Position numbers and translations under genes: made by a program | In this document: one piece after another, positions 11,670 to 25,800 of the stretch | Layout of the letters: each line of letters opens with the position of its first letter | Numbering within the stretch: the first letter of the stretch is position 1 | Notes under the pieces: generated by a model | Told to the model about the DNA's origin: nothing | Database searches by the model: none | What the model saw: the letters and a program-made list of their open reading frames with translations, nothing else | Assembly (NCBI GenBank): GCA_030248065.1 | Contig: JASAMV010000080.1 | Coordinates: forward strand, 1 to 64,000 | Origin: Rhynchonema sp. JSB1_4 | Taxonomy: Eukaryota; Nematoda; Chromadorea; Monhysterida; Xyalidae | Reading direction: 5' to 3' | Length of the DNA: 64,000 nt

Positions 11670-13829
11670 AAATCGCTTTTGTAAATCCGGAGCCACCAGA
11701 AATGATATTTCCGGCCCATTTTGGTGTGGTTAGCAGCTGTGACCAACCAACCACCCCTCATGTTCAGTCATTCATTTTTGAATTATTATGCGTTTCTGAA
11801 CATCTGAGCTGAGCACAAGCAGGCTAAGCTGTGAACGTTTTCGCAAATTATAAATTTCTTATTTTCATGTCTGCGTACGTTAATGTTTGTTTCTTATTTT
11901 GCATTTTCCAAAAAACGTACACATAGTTTACCCCTGCCCAAACGGTGAATCGGGTGTCAAATTCCTTGGCTAACCCACTTTTCACAACATTCGACGGTAA
12001 AGCAACGTTTCTACCACTATATGTTTACGAAGACTGAACACAGGCGGAAAAGAACAAAAAAGAACGAAAGTAACTGCTGCGCGTTTCCGCAGACAAGGTA
12101 TTTATCTTTGCCCGCGCGTTCACCCAAATAAACATATTTCTGTCGTTCCTTTGTCGCATCTAACAATTATACACCTTCATCTCTGTTATAAACACGTACT
12201 GTCTTCGCCGAAGATTTCCCAGTAATAGTCGGGTTCAGATTTGTTCCTGGCCTATTGTTAATCTCTGGTACGTTGAGAAATCTGTGCGTCAATTGAAAAA
12301 GTTGGGAGTTCTTCTCACGCACGGAACCTTAGTTAATTGATGCTGTCATCTCATCGCAAACTGATCATTCACCAGTTTGCGGTCAAATTAGTACTCAGTT
12401 GCTGGTAAAAACACAACCACAGTATAATACCTACACAAGCCTAAATTTTCAGGCCTCACTGTGTGTCCATTTCAGGGTTTACTTGTGGTACAATTCATTC
12501 CAGCAAAACGGAGGGCCAACAAGGACACCCATACTGAAAGTGGAGCGCATCCTGCCTCACCCTCCAGAATGCAACTTTACTACCTCCGTCGTGTAGCAAT
12601 ATGTTTGCAATATTCCTCCCAGAGCACAACATGTGTGCCAAATTCCACCGCGAAAGAGTGAACAGGAGCAACCAAGTTCAGCCGATTGTATTTGTCCGGC
12701 TGCTTGCATCGTTCAGATCCTGGTCTCGGTCCGAGGACTCAGAATTAATTTCGGAACCTGGACTTCCAGATCTGGATCCACAAGTTTAGTGCACAACCAT
12801 ATTTATTATTTTTACGACCGACTGTTTTGTGTGCGTGGTTTGTGTTATGTGGCCCCAGATCTGCAAGTGTGGGCGGAAAGCAGAGAGCGCTTTTCTTTCT
12901 GTGAACACCACACACAAATGTTTTCGTGCTATTGTATTGCAAGTATGCTGCAAACAGCCGGATTTCCCGTTTCAAACAGGAACCCGGACCGAAACTGTTC
13001 CGAACTCACCATTCACACAACCTTTATCTAGCAGCAATTTGTATACAAAACGGTGTGTTTTGTGCTGAGCGGTGCACCTCGTCCCACCCAAGAGCTGCTT
13101 ATAATATTGTAAATGCACAGTTATGATTTTGATATCTGTGTAACAGTTGTGTGCTTGGACACCAATTTTAGGTACCGTTGGTAAAGTTGTGTATTTCTAT
13201 ATGTCACCACGCATAATTCGTCGAACCCAGTAATTTTCTCAACAGCGCGTGCCAAGCTGCTACAAAAAGCACGTTATTGTGCTCCAATTCAAATAATACG
13301 AAATGGCTCAATATTTTCTTGCCAGGCTTTGTGCTATTTGGCATTTCGGGTTTCAAGTGCTCCTGTTCAGCTTTCAACAGGTTGTTGTTATAAACGCACA
13401 AAAGCACGCAAAATTGCGTCTTGGCTTTTCATTCTGAAAGACAACCAAGAAAAAGATACAGGTTTTTTCATTGGATAGTCACCACACATCAATAATAACT
13501 TCGTCAAAATATCGCTGCTCTGTGTTCGTGTGTTTTTGTCTTTGGTGTTCAAACACCCGGTGCTTTTTTTCTCAGCGCAATGCGATGTAATTTTTGTCAA
13601 TTTGTCTCATGTTATAAAATTTGTTACACGCTGCGCTGTGTGAATAGCTGCGGCAATGCAAGTTCTGTGCCGACCGTTTAGATTCATCAAATTAAAAAAA
13701 CCTGTCCTGAGTTGATGTTTCCATTACAGGGCAATTGAAGACATTCTTCTGCAAATTGGACTGTTTTATTTGTATTTATTGCACTTCTTTCGACCGCCGC
13801 TATAAAACGGTATAGTTTTCTCATTTCAG
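11670..13829. other. Intergenic region between the inverted repeat and liprin-beta
   Basis: Unique non-coding sequence. Short ORFs on both strands show no domain, no splice-consistent continuation and no repeat. It presumably contains the liprin-beta promoter. Confidence 0.5.
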
Positions 13830-13870
13830 ATAAATCTTGAAAAAAAACCAAAATAATCAAAAACACTAAA
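13820..13870 (+). promoter_or_regulatory. 3' splice acceptor just upstream of the liprin-beta start
   Basis: TTTTCTCATTTCAG ends at 13829, followed by 41 nt of A-rich leader before the ATG at 13871. It marks either the end of a 5'-UTR intron or a spliced-leader acceptor; sequence alone cannot decide. Confidence 0.5.
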
Positions 13871-16800
13871 ATGCTTGATATATTTCGCAGTCGCAGCAGC
13901 AAGCAAAAACAGCAACAACAAGCTAACAAACAAGCAAGTGAAACATCAGCCAAAGAGGAACCACAACCAACACCTATTTCGCCAACTACAAACTCTGAAG
14001 ATGCGCATGAAGCAGCAAAGGTCACCAGCAACGGCACTGTGCACAGGGCGGAACCGGTGGAGAATGGGATTACTGATGAGCCCAAGGTTTATGAGTGGCG
14101 AAACCAAATGAAACATTTTGCTAGTCCCTAATGTTGGGCAGACATCCTTCCCTCTGCAATTAGATTATTACAGTGCACCCTCCTCATGTCGAGCCCATCT
14201 AGAGTGAAACCCTATAGCGATTAGCAAATAACCACTTTGCCGTGAACGTTCTTTTCTTTGTCGTGTCGGCGAAAATGACGGTTTTGGATCATTGTCATCA
14301 TAAAGAGCGTAACCTAAAGATCGCCTGGAACCTCTTTTATCACATCGCTGATGGGCATGATAACGTCCGACACTTATAGAACAAAACAAACATGAAACAT
14401 AATTTTTTAAACATTTGTGAAAAAATTCAGCAAAACGGCAACGCGGTCCTAACGAGCTCGACGTCAGCCGATTCGGCGCTTGAAACATCACCGATACCGA
14501 ATATCGATGAATCGGACTCTATCGCCTTTATCGATCAGGAATCGATGAAATCTGGTTTGTTATAACGATTTTTATGCAAACCTGAGTAAGCCCAATTTAC
14601 TAATCCTGATTTCAGGCGAGGCAGGTCTGCTCGAAGCTTCACAAATGCTCGACTCTGCTTTGATGCAGTTGGATGATTTACTGGCTGACACAGAGAAGGA
14701 GAAGAAGGGTCAGTTCTTTGCATTTACAGTATTTACGCATGTTTTTCGAACCTGAGGATGTCCCGGGCCATCATTTGGCCGGTTATTCTGTGCTCTTGGT
14801 TGGTCAGAAGCATTTTGTTGTTCATGTTTACTCCATCTTACCAGCTACCTGCATGTAGTATAGCTGTGCCGAACACTTCTCAGAATCGATAAAAACGCGC
14901 AAACACAAATTTTCGCATTCCCCATGATCCCCCAAAATGTGTTGGGTTCTAAGTGGACGTTCTTTATGGCAGGCGCCGATTGCTAACCAACAACCACTAA
15001 AAACTATAACAATTGGGAAAAACCTCTTCAAAGCAGTCCGAAAAAACTGTTGCCTGCCAACTATCGCCAACAGTAGGTATTACGTTGTGTTCAGCCAAGC
15101 TCCACAACTCAAACGTGTTTCTTCCCCAGAATGACGTTTTTACCCTTCAGTTTTGTTTGAGGGGCGCTGGAGATTTTTGAGCCCCAAATTTTGCTCCGAA
15201 AATTTCCGTTTCTTCACAGTCCTATTTAAGCCTTAACTCCGCGTTTTATATGCTCAACAGAGCAGTCGAAGGGGTTGGCTGATGTTTCGGTGTTCTGGCG
15301 TTGTTCAAATTTCTGTAATCTTCCTTTCATCAATAATGACTGATTTCATCCGATCTCTGCGATTTATTCTCCAAACTAAAAACTGGGACTTGCTTTCTTG
15401 AAATATCAGGCATCAACAAGCATCTCAGAATTCTCCATATATTTTATGTTTCAGTTGTCAGTCAGCAGTTCAGCCCAGCTCAGCAGAGCGTCACGGCGGT
15501 TTTGAAAAGCATTTTCTCTACAACTGCTCTTGAACAAAAAAACCGCGGAGCCAAAAGCAAAAGCTTCTGAAAACATAACAACAGCGCCTGGTGCTCAGAC
15601 ATCAGTTTAGTGGTGGTTTGTTTGGAAGAAGAAAAGCCAAAGGTTGTTCGCAATTGTTTTCTGATGGGTTCACATTTTTCACTTCAATTTCTCATTTTGA
15701 ACCCCATGCATGCTCGGTTCAAAATGACCGCCGGCAGAATTTTTTGAATTCTTGCCTCAAAATCCTCTGTTTGAATATAGTCGTTTTTGGGCATGTTGTC
15801 ATAGAATCGGAATTCTGAGAACTTGATTTCCGAACACAAGGAAACATTTATGACGGTACTGTTTGCACAGCTTTTCAACGTCTTGTTCAGCTTTATGATG
15901 GATAGATGCTTCTTAATTCCTGTTGTTCTGAGAACCTGTTCTGTTTGTGCGTCAGCAATCACTAAAAGAACTTCATTTTGTGCCTATAGTTCGTTTTACG
16001 ATTAAAAGAAGAGTAAAACACAGCAGCTCATCATCCTAAACACAGGCGTATTTATACTCTTTTTCTCATTTCCACTTTCTGGTATGGTTTTTTTACAGTT
16101 TTATGCTACATTGGAAAGGTGTTCAACAGAAACGATACGGGGCTGCCAGCATCAGCATCTGATGCCTTGCCCGCGTAATGTTTGTGTTTCAATTTCCCTG
16201 GAGATTTCCTGTTTTCTACATGGGACTTCAGCGATATGTGCCTGTACTTCATGTGGTTTTATTCAGTACCGCTTTCATTTCACTGTGTGGTATCCGAGAA
16301 AAAGGCGATCTAAGTCCTATATACTTGAAACACGCCAAAATCTAATGATTTCAGCTACTACCTTTTGCATACATTTTACAAAAGAGAAGATGCTTATTGA
16401 CGCTTTTTTGTGAACAAGAAGCTCACGTGGTTCCACCCAGTAGTAAAACTGATCTCGTCCAGTTTTGAGTTTTGTTTGTTAATCGTAATCTTTTCAGCGT
16501 TGCACTCAAGGATAGTAAACATTTGTATAACAAAGTATCTGTATACGAAGTGCTTTGTGTTTCTTCAGATGCGAACTGCTTTTGGGTACTATACATACAT
16601 CGTTTTTGTAATTTTGTTGTTGTTAGCCGCGCTCCTAAGCATTATCCGTACTCGTTTAAATTCGTAAAGCTGTTGTTTGCTCTTGAGGTTCAAGGCAAAG
16701 GTTGGTTCCATGACCAAGATCCGAGTAAATTGGTACCAGGACGCCTTATGGCCTCAAGCACAACGGAAGTTCTGTCCCCACTCGAGTTGGAATTGAACTG

Positions 16801-19800
16801 AAACCCAACGAACCAAATGGTTCACGCGGTATATGTACGTATTATTCGCGCATCCATAATTAGCTGAGGGGCACTGTTGTTGTTCCAAGCTCTGAAAATC
16901 CATTATTTCCAGTTGCGGCCTCATGGTTCTGGGTCAGTGCTCCTGGCATCACAAGAACCAGTAAATTTTCATAATATCACCAAACAAAAATGTCAGAACG
17001 TGACTTCCGTCCAGTGACAGCGGTGGTCAGTTGCACTCGACACAAATGAGTTTGTCAACTGCTCGCGAAAAACTTTTTTGTTGCTTTTTTGCACCGGAGG
17101 AAGTCCTCCCCACGCTCACTTTAGCCTGCCAGGACTCTCTTTTGTTGGCAACGGTGCGCGGTTTGATCGTTTCGGTTTTGGTTGCATTTGTTTGGCTAGT
17201 AAGATACATAATTTAATTTTGGAGGTTATTGTTGTGAATCGGAACAATAACATTGATGACGCGTGTGTTTATGGGTCGCTGGTTGGCCCTGGTTTCGTTG
17301 GCATCATGATAATTGAGTTACTGTATGTACATACGTTGTGGGCTTCTCATGAGCCGTCGCCCCTTTTCATGCATTTCCAAAGCGCAGCTTTGTCTGTTCG
17401 CATAGTCCTAACGCTTATGCCTAAATCTAATTTGTTTTTTTTTACATTTTTTACGTCGTTCATTTTTGTTTTGGTTTTTGTCATGCATTAGAAATTGATC
17501 GTGTCCGATGAAACATTGTGATGCATTTCGTTATCACACCATTACATCCTGGAACCTGTAAAAGCTGGGTTGAATTCTTTTTGCAACCGGGGGTGTTTGA
17601 GCGCGTCTTTTTGGGCGGTGCACCAGGTCATCGTCAGTGCGGATGTCACCCTGTCAAACCCTACCATAGCCGTAAAGCCGCCAAATTATTTGCGAAACCA
17701 CGCTCTTCCAGCAAACACATTGCACACCCAAACTTACAAATTGTCGCTCTATTGATAAGAAAGTTTACATTATGCACGTAAAAAGATGTCAAATATATTG
17801 TGTGACGCGCCCCAAGCCTGTGCCCCCATCCACACATTTGACTGCGATAATTCTTTCCGTAGTCTCTTTTTAAGGCAAAGTTTACTTTGTCGTAGCGTCC
17901 AGAGTACCGGTTTGTGTAATCCAGGCCGAGTTTAAAGCACGACAGTACTTGAGGTTTTGAAATTATAACAACATCTGTGGATGACTCAAGACTTCAAATG
18001 ATCTTCGGATGTCAAACGGCCTTCTCTTTCGCTCAAAAAATTGTTCTAAAAATTTCATTGGGGTACAAAATTGCTCACACCAATTGTAAACGGGCACAGA
18101 TAATACAGGCTCACTTTTTTATCCATCAAATGTTTATCAAATCTTTGCGTAGCAGGCGAGCGCTTTTCGAGTTCCTGTGCTTCCCTCTATTCAACAGAAC
18201 AGAACACACGAAAGAACTTCTTGAAGCAACAAGCAGGCTTCCAAGTGCAGCCTCCTACGCATTCAAGGTTATAAAAATAAGCTGCTTCCTAGTATCTTTT
18301 CTCTCACATCTAAATCGGGGGAGGTCCGAGAATGGTTTTACGATAAGTCGGCAGGATTGCATGTTTTCCGGTGTATAACATCGTTATTGTTGTCCACTGC
18401 TTTTATTTGCGCTAAACATGTGGTCCTGTTGCGCTATTATGTTTGTTTGTTTCTTGGCTGGTTTGTTCAGGGCCCTTTATGTTTTTCTGAGAGCGTGTGC
18501 ATTTCTTTCGTTTGGTTCCGGGCAAAAAACATACTCCCAAACGGCGACTATTCTGGAACAGTCCAGCGAAATGGTAAAGCTCCAAAGTACAGTTCCGGGT
18601 GCAATTCTAGGCTGAAAGTCGAAGTCGTGTGCACGCGCGTGCACGCGACTTCTAGTATAACACACAGGCAGCGCACGCCAGCGCACGCACAAACTCGCGC
18701 CACGCGCTCTCCTTCTCCCGTATGCCACAAATTTCATTTGATTTCTTCTTGTGTGACACCCACCAATCCCCAATGTCAGTTGGCATCACAAAAACAAGGG
18801 TGGTCCGCTGTAGGACACTTTGGTCAACCCCAAGTCAAGATCATAAGTGTTTCTTTCTGAGCAGCGAATTTATTTCCTCACGTATTATATAAATACAGTA
18901 ATGATGCGATGCCAATTTTGTTGATAGTATACATATTTGCAACTTTCATGATCATTGGATTACAACAACTTTCACACACATCGCTATGACTCGCACAGCT
19001 CAATCAATAAACTGGCATATCATAATAATATTGTATGATTTTGTCCATGAAAGTTAAGGCATTCCATTCATGCTCTGTATGTATATGTAGAGTGGCCTTG
19101 GTCCTTGACTGCGCCCATATTTCACACGCCGAGAAACTATCCTTTTCACGCAAGTTTCTATTTCTGGACCCCGACAGGTTTGAGGTACTTTTATTTCCAA
19201 TCTGTTTTATGGCGTGCTTCCGGCCCTGGTTTTATTGTCAACACCAACCAACCAAAAGACATCTTGTGAGACTTTAGGAATCGCGTAAAAGTGTAAAACA
19301 TCAGTAACAGATTTGTACACGCACCAAGCATAGGCGCAGAGTGTAGATTTTTTGCTCAATTGACTTTGCAACTAAAACCATGCATTTTGCCATCCGTCAT
19401 GCACGTACGACAACTTCATAAGGTCATGCCCTTTGCTCGGATAAGTTCCCAACGCGGTTCCAGTTCTGGTACCGGAACTTGACCCGGACGAAAACAAGAA
19501 CCAACGTGCATCTAGCCTCTGGAATGGCAATAAACTAGCGTTCTGTACATTGTAGCTCAATTATGCAGAGATTGCAGCGTAGTTACGTGCACAACTTGTA
19601 TGTCGGCGGGTATTTGGAAATGGTTTTATTTCAATGAAACGTTCTTTCCATGTTTGAACGTAGCTCAGTCAAGTTTAATTTCAATTTATGATTTAGGATC
19701 GATTCATTTTGTGCGTCTGATTTATGGAATTTTAATAGTAAATAGTATACTTGTAACATATTGGCTCAATTTAGAGACCACTGGAAATTTTCGCATAAAC

Positions 19801-22800
19801 GCGTTGGAATAATAAACGGGCACCAATTAACACAATATTTTAGTCAGTCACCGCTGTTGTTTTATCAATTCTTGTTAATATTGAGACTGCGACTATATTT
19901 AGAAGTTGGGACGATTTTATCCAAAATTATTTTTGATTTTAAACTTGTTTCCAACGTTTTCATTCTGACCATCCCTTACAACGATATTGATCCAATGTTT
20001 ACCAAACTGTACATACACACAATTTGACTCTGACCAATTTTATAGCCAAACTTGCACGACAGCTTGCTGGTGTTGACACCTTTCGCTGCGAAAGTTTAGC
20101 AAATATTTATCTAATGCCAGGACCACCATTCAATTCACCAGAATTCCTACACTGTTAAAACTATAGATTGAAGAAATCGTAGTCAATTTTGCTTACAGAA
20201 GGCTTGTGTAGTGTAAAGTGAAGTCATGGTGGATGGTGGCCCTTTCCTACGTCAGATGTGGTCAGCCCCGCGAGCCCCGTTTCGATACTCAAACTGAACT
20301 ACATACCAATCCCAAGTTTGCGGGTGAAGCAATACAACTGCGCGTTGTGATTTCTGTGTCAAAATTGAGCAAAAACGTAAAAAAACCATGCCAGGTTTAT
20401 TATCGCAGAGCGCCGAAAAATTGTAATGGCGCGCGCAGTTTTTTATGGCTTGACTATTGTTCACAGAATTTCACACCTAATAAACATTGCAATTTGTAGA
20501 AATTACAGCGGCGCTACATACAAGATGTGCACAGGCGCACAGAAAGTTCGAAACACGGTAATAAGCTTTTTTTGCAACACTCTTGATTTGCAGTTTATGT
20601 TCATGTCAAGTTTTTTTAGCGAATGCAGGTGTGAAGCGATAGACAATGGCAGTTCATGTGTTGAATTAATTTTAATTTGAGCGTTCTCATGTCTGGATTT
20701 CGCGCTCCTAATTTTTTAGCGGTAACTTCAGCTCCAACATATAATTTTTCTGTCCTGAAATTTTTGGAACTTGCAATTGTGACTGCCGCAAGCAGTTTGT
20801 GAAAATGAGTAACCTGATAAAAATGTGCCCAGTTTCTGACCACAAAAAAGTGTGCGGATTCTGCAGCACAGTCGGTATGACTGTAATTTTATTGTATTTT
20901 GTTTGTATTCACCACAAACAAACCAATCTGAATATCTGACTGTACAGACGAACTTTTTCCATTACGCGTATTGGAATGAATCATCAGTGCATTTTTCTCT
21001 TTTCTCTCACACACATTGGCGAAACTTCGCTATGCAACTATCCCTGTTTTGCTCTACCGTTATTAGCTAGTTTTATTACCAGTGTGGTTTTTCCAATTTC
21101 CTATCAAACTGCAAATCATCAAAAATCGTGATTTCATTTAGATTTGCAGGGGGTTGTTGTCGATTTCTGGCACAGTTGTTGAAAATGGACAGAGGAAATT
21201 TAAGCGCCATGTAGAAAACAATTGGCTTCCCTCTGGACAGATTCTGTCAGCACCTTGTCCCAGGAATGCCCGACATTTTTCATGTCAATATACCCATTTC
21301 ATCAACGACAAAGCCCAGTCTTTCCCATATTATTGCAGCTTCCCCCTCGACGCGTCGTGCCCTCGTGATGAACGGAGAGATTCACAAAGTGTCCATCCCG
21401 AGCACAACCATCATGTCGTTCGGAAATGGCAGCAATGATGGCGGTGCACCGGACTCTTCAGAGCCAACAATTCTGTCCACATTCACGCCGACCACTTCGA
21501 GCCCATTTCGCCAACCACAAACAACACAACAACAATATCTGATGGTGAATGGACAGACTAATGGGTTTGGAGCGTCGGTGAGTTGACCAGGACATGTTCT
21601 TAACGTTGGACAGTGGCTGTTTTTGTACCGATGATGACCTGGTGCACCGCGTGTCTGTGAATGCAAATGGTTCGCACTTTCCGCGGTGGGCAAGGTGCAT
21701 GCTTGACCACACAGCCAATATGGTATCATTGCTCTGGCACCAATGTGGGCATTTGATTAACAACACCATTGCACGGGGCCAGTCAGAGTGAATGCGAAAC
21801 GCATTCAGCAGCAAAAGAAAAAGGTGTTGTGCGCCAGGTCATCGTCAGTGCCAGAACACCATTGATGGTCGCCCAGTGATATCCAACGATTTGCGCCATT
21901 TCAGACCTCTTCAACCGCCGTTGACCATCTGGCAGTCACATTACGCACACGATCGAACGCTGATTGGCCGGAACGACCTGATCCCGACACCATCAGATTG
22001 TTGTTGCAATGGCTCGTTCCATTGCATGAGGTCGGTAATCGTGGAGAATTTCCTACTTGCACAACTTGTACCCTGTTTGTAGTGACGTGATAGGGGCTCA
22101 TAATTTTCGTGGTCACTAATATAAAGATAAACGATTTATATCGTTGCGTTGAGAAGTATATACGAGGGTTTCACTTAGGGTCAAAAGGAGGATATGTACA
22201 TAAATTTGCATTATCGTACGTTGAAACATCACCGTTGCGTGTGTGCTCAGCGTCAGTTGCTTTGATCACTAGAAGTTTCACCAGGAGTGATGAGAACGTA
22301 CACCTGGACCAAGTGTCCTTACTTTTATTTCCAGTCATAATCTGGTGTTATTTATGGCCCAAAATTTAAGTACAATTTTTAATATCGACTAGAGAACCCT
22401 TGTGAAAAAAGAGACAAAACTGCTGCAATGGAATGTTTTTAGAGTCCAGAATGTGGTCAGAGTTGAAGAGAAACTAACAATTTCGATGTGGTTTGTTGAT
22501 GCGCCGTTGACCCACATTTTGCAAGTCAAGAACGCACGTAAAAAAGCGGGAAAAACAAAAAGTGATTGAGTTGGTACGAACAGTGCGACTGCCCTACGTG
22601 GCTTGAAACCTTACTACCACTGTTTGGCTCGAAAACTTTGTCCGGCCAACAAGTTTAGAGTTGTGCCTCAACTTTGTGTGTTGAAGCCGGCGTAGTCAGA
22701 CAGGCTAAAACTTCACATTTCCAACCCGCTGACGCTGAAATATTTGTACCACGGCGCTACCCAAAAATTGTGGAATGCCAGGAATGTTGCCGTTATATGG

Positions 22801-25800
22801 CACAAATGCCTCTTGTGGATTTTAGAATGTGGGCCATTTCGGTACTACTATGTAACCTTTCGTGTCAAAAGTTTGGGGCTGCTCTGATCTTGGCGGGCGC
22901 ATCACAAATCACCGCTTTCAAATGTGTGCAAATACTTCGAGGTTTGGAGCCATAAGTCAAGGGAACTAAATTGACCTCACCAAGATCGAATCCCGAGTGG
23001 CGAAAGCAAGAATTTGGGGCACAAACTTTGGCTCCTGGAGGGCAGCTGTTGCTCTTGTCTGCTTATTGCATCTAACAATATACTTGGTTAAAGCTTCGCA
23101 CCTTTGTGTCTCGGTGTGTCACAGTATACTTATCACTTTGCAACTTGGAACGAAATTCGTTCAGTCCTTCATCTTGCCAATTTGTTGGCTAAATTTTCTG
23201 TACCATGTTTCCGATAAATGTTCCCCGAAATTGTGTGTTTCCAAAACTCGTTCCTGAACGGTGGTACCGCGCGTAATCTACGCGTACTTTGCACTCGCCT
23301 GAGGGTGACCCCACACGTGTGTTGTTATTATTCGAGGTTAAAAAGTTTATGTGCCACGCAGCCCTTGTAGGAAGTGTGAGTGGAGCACGCCAGACCCCAA
23401 AACATTCCTTTCTTTTTTCTTCGGTCGCTAGATCTTTTTCGCTTTTCACGTAAACACGTCGGAATTTTTTCAGCGATGTTTCACCTTTTAGTGTATTCAA
23501 TACTTTCCGCACGGAATTTTGCTTTGTTATGGGTCAGTTAGATGTGATAGATACATTTTGGCTCGCTTTTAGCCTCGACGGCATTGACCTAATTGTTTTC
23601 ACAGTTTGTTTTTGAAACCGTGCGCACGCTCTTTGCCACCCATTTTGGCTCGTTTTTGCACCTAGTGCCTCTGTGTACAAAAAGCTGAATAAATGTTTGT
23701 CGTTGTGCAATTATTTTTTGCGTGCTTGCAACATTTTCCATCAAAACAGACGCTTCTTTAGCGGCTGACCTATGTACCTCGCCAGAGCTGTATTTTGAGT
23801 TCAGCCTTCGTACGCTCCATGATGAAGAACATAAAAAAGCAGAATTCAATACTGATCAGTTTTTGCTTTTTGTAGTCGGTAACGGCATAGTGCAGTTAAC
23901 GAAGTTATGACCAAATTGAACTAAAACTGCGGCTCTGCTCTGTCCCTGTGGGAAAGCGCTCATTATGCTGCCAGATATATTTTTTCAGTGTTGTTAACTT
24001 TACCTTCCGATGTATTGCCAGCTATTTTTCTGCTGTCATTTTTTAGAAATCATCAAGAGCATGATTTACGCGTCCGACGACCTGTACAGTCAAATGGCGG
24101 CGGTCGCAGGCGGACAGGGCGACCCCCTGGGCAGTGCGGGTGGCGTGCCCAATTACCCACCGGTCGTGCCATGGGGTTTCCCCAGTGCGCCACTTCTGCA
24201 ACAGACCACCCTTGGACCCAAGACCGGTTCGTGCTCACCGCGTCGCGCCCGCGTCATTCGGCAAGCCAGCGCCGGGGAATACAACCCGAGGGGAAGTCAA
24301 CAATATGCCCAACAATCCGGCATGCCCGCAATCCAACAGGTCCTGGGCACGCCACTGGGGCACAGCGCGCCCACAGTCATGCGCAGTCACAGTTCATCAG
24401 CTTACCCATTGCAACCGGTTGCCCAGGTCCATCAACAAGGCGGTGGCCCCTCTCACCAACGTCCCGCATCCGTCGTGCATTCGGACTCCGGATTCGGCTC
24501 GTCCGCCTTGCTGTATCAGGCGGCTTTCGGCGGTCAACCTGCCCAACCCGGCGCACCGCCTAGTTCGCGGACCAGTTCGCAATCAAGTGTTCGCGGTGCA
24601 CCGCCTCCGTACATGTCCAGTCACCATCAACTGCATCCATCCATAACCGGCCCCGGTCGCGGCGGTTTCATGATACCGACGGGTCGTGGTCGCGGTGGTC
24701 GCCCGTCCGCACCGGCGGCATCGGGCGGTCAAGTCGGCGGAACCGGCGGACAACGACCAGTGCAGCGGAGTTTCTCGGACTCGAAATACACGAATTCCAG
24801 TAATAACAATCATCAGCAACAGCAAAGTGCCTACTTGCAACATCATCTAACTGATGTTTCACAAGGGCATGTACCCATAATGCCTATGTACTATGTAGAT
24901 GCGTATGGACGCAAGTTCAACGTTGCGCAACAGACTCCGCAGCAGGCGTGGGCCATGAGCCGGGTAAATTTTCTCTCTTTTTTATTTTACCTTTCTGTTC
25001 TTTTACATTTGCGTGACTCAGCAGTATTTCACAAGATTAGCTTCCGTTTCTTACGTCTCCCAGAAATGCACCAGGTACATTTTTATGTCTCAAACTTTAC
25101 AGCCCACCACATGCATCAGTATACCTGCAATTACACGTGCTTACACGGGCAGGTTTATTGGTGCTCAGTTTAATGGCTATCACACCATGGATATTTTGGG
25201 CTATGTACCTATAGGTTCTCACATTTTATATGCAACTTTTGACTCGACTTTGTGCCTATATGGTTTCGAAAACGCTCAAAAGGTACCGAGTCTTCGTACA
25301 TACTATTGCATTGCACGCGCGTGCGCTGAATTTGCACAAGCCATAATTTGTGAATGCGCTGGTGTTATCTCTGACATATGTTTGTGTATCCGTATTTAGG
25401 TACTTCTTTCCCAAAGTAGGTGTCAGCTTCATGGGGTCCGATTGTGGTACCTATTGTATACCAGAAAAGGGGAACCCCAACCACGACTGCAGTGGTCACT
25501 CCACGCATGCGCCCCCGAGACCCCAGCGTCCAACTGCTCACACATACAAGTGGCTCTGCTATCACAAACAGTACCAATATTTATGTGTTCGAATTTGAAA
25601 AGAGCACGAAGCAAGCGCGCGTATGCGCTCTTACATGGCCATTAGAATATTATTTGAGTATTCAAGGTTTCATGCTTCGATTAACGCTGCTCCGTATGCG
25701 TGGTATGCAACAGCCAGCCCTCTGACTTTCTCATCTCCGGTACCACGAAGTGCATATAGCTAGGATTCTCTAAAACGTTGACCACTGTAAATGAAATTAA

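Noticed and set aside
21594..21791. ORF containing CTDDDLVHR, similar to a peptide encoded near 33118
   Set aside because: The similarity comes only from the dispersed hairpin motif translated by chance.
25350..25725. Overlapping ORFs in all forward frames as a liprin-beta exon
   Set aside because: No frame has a matching acceptor, donor and phase; left as an uncalled GC-rich stretch.
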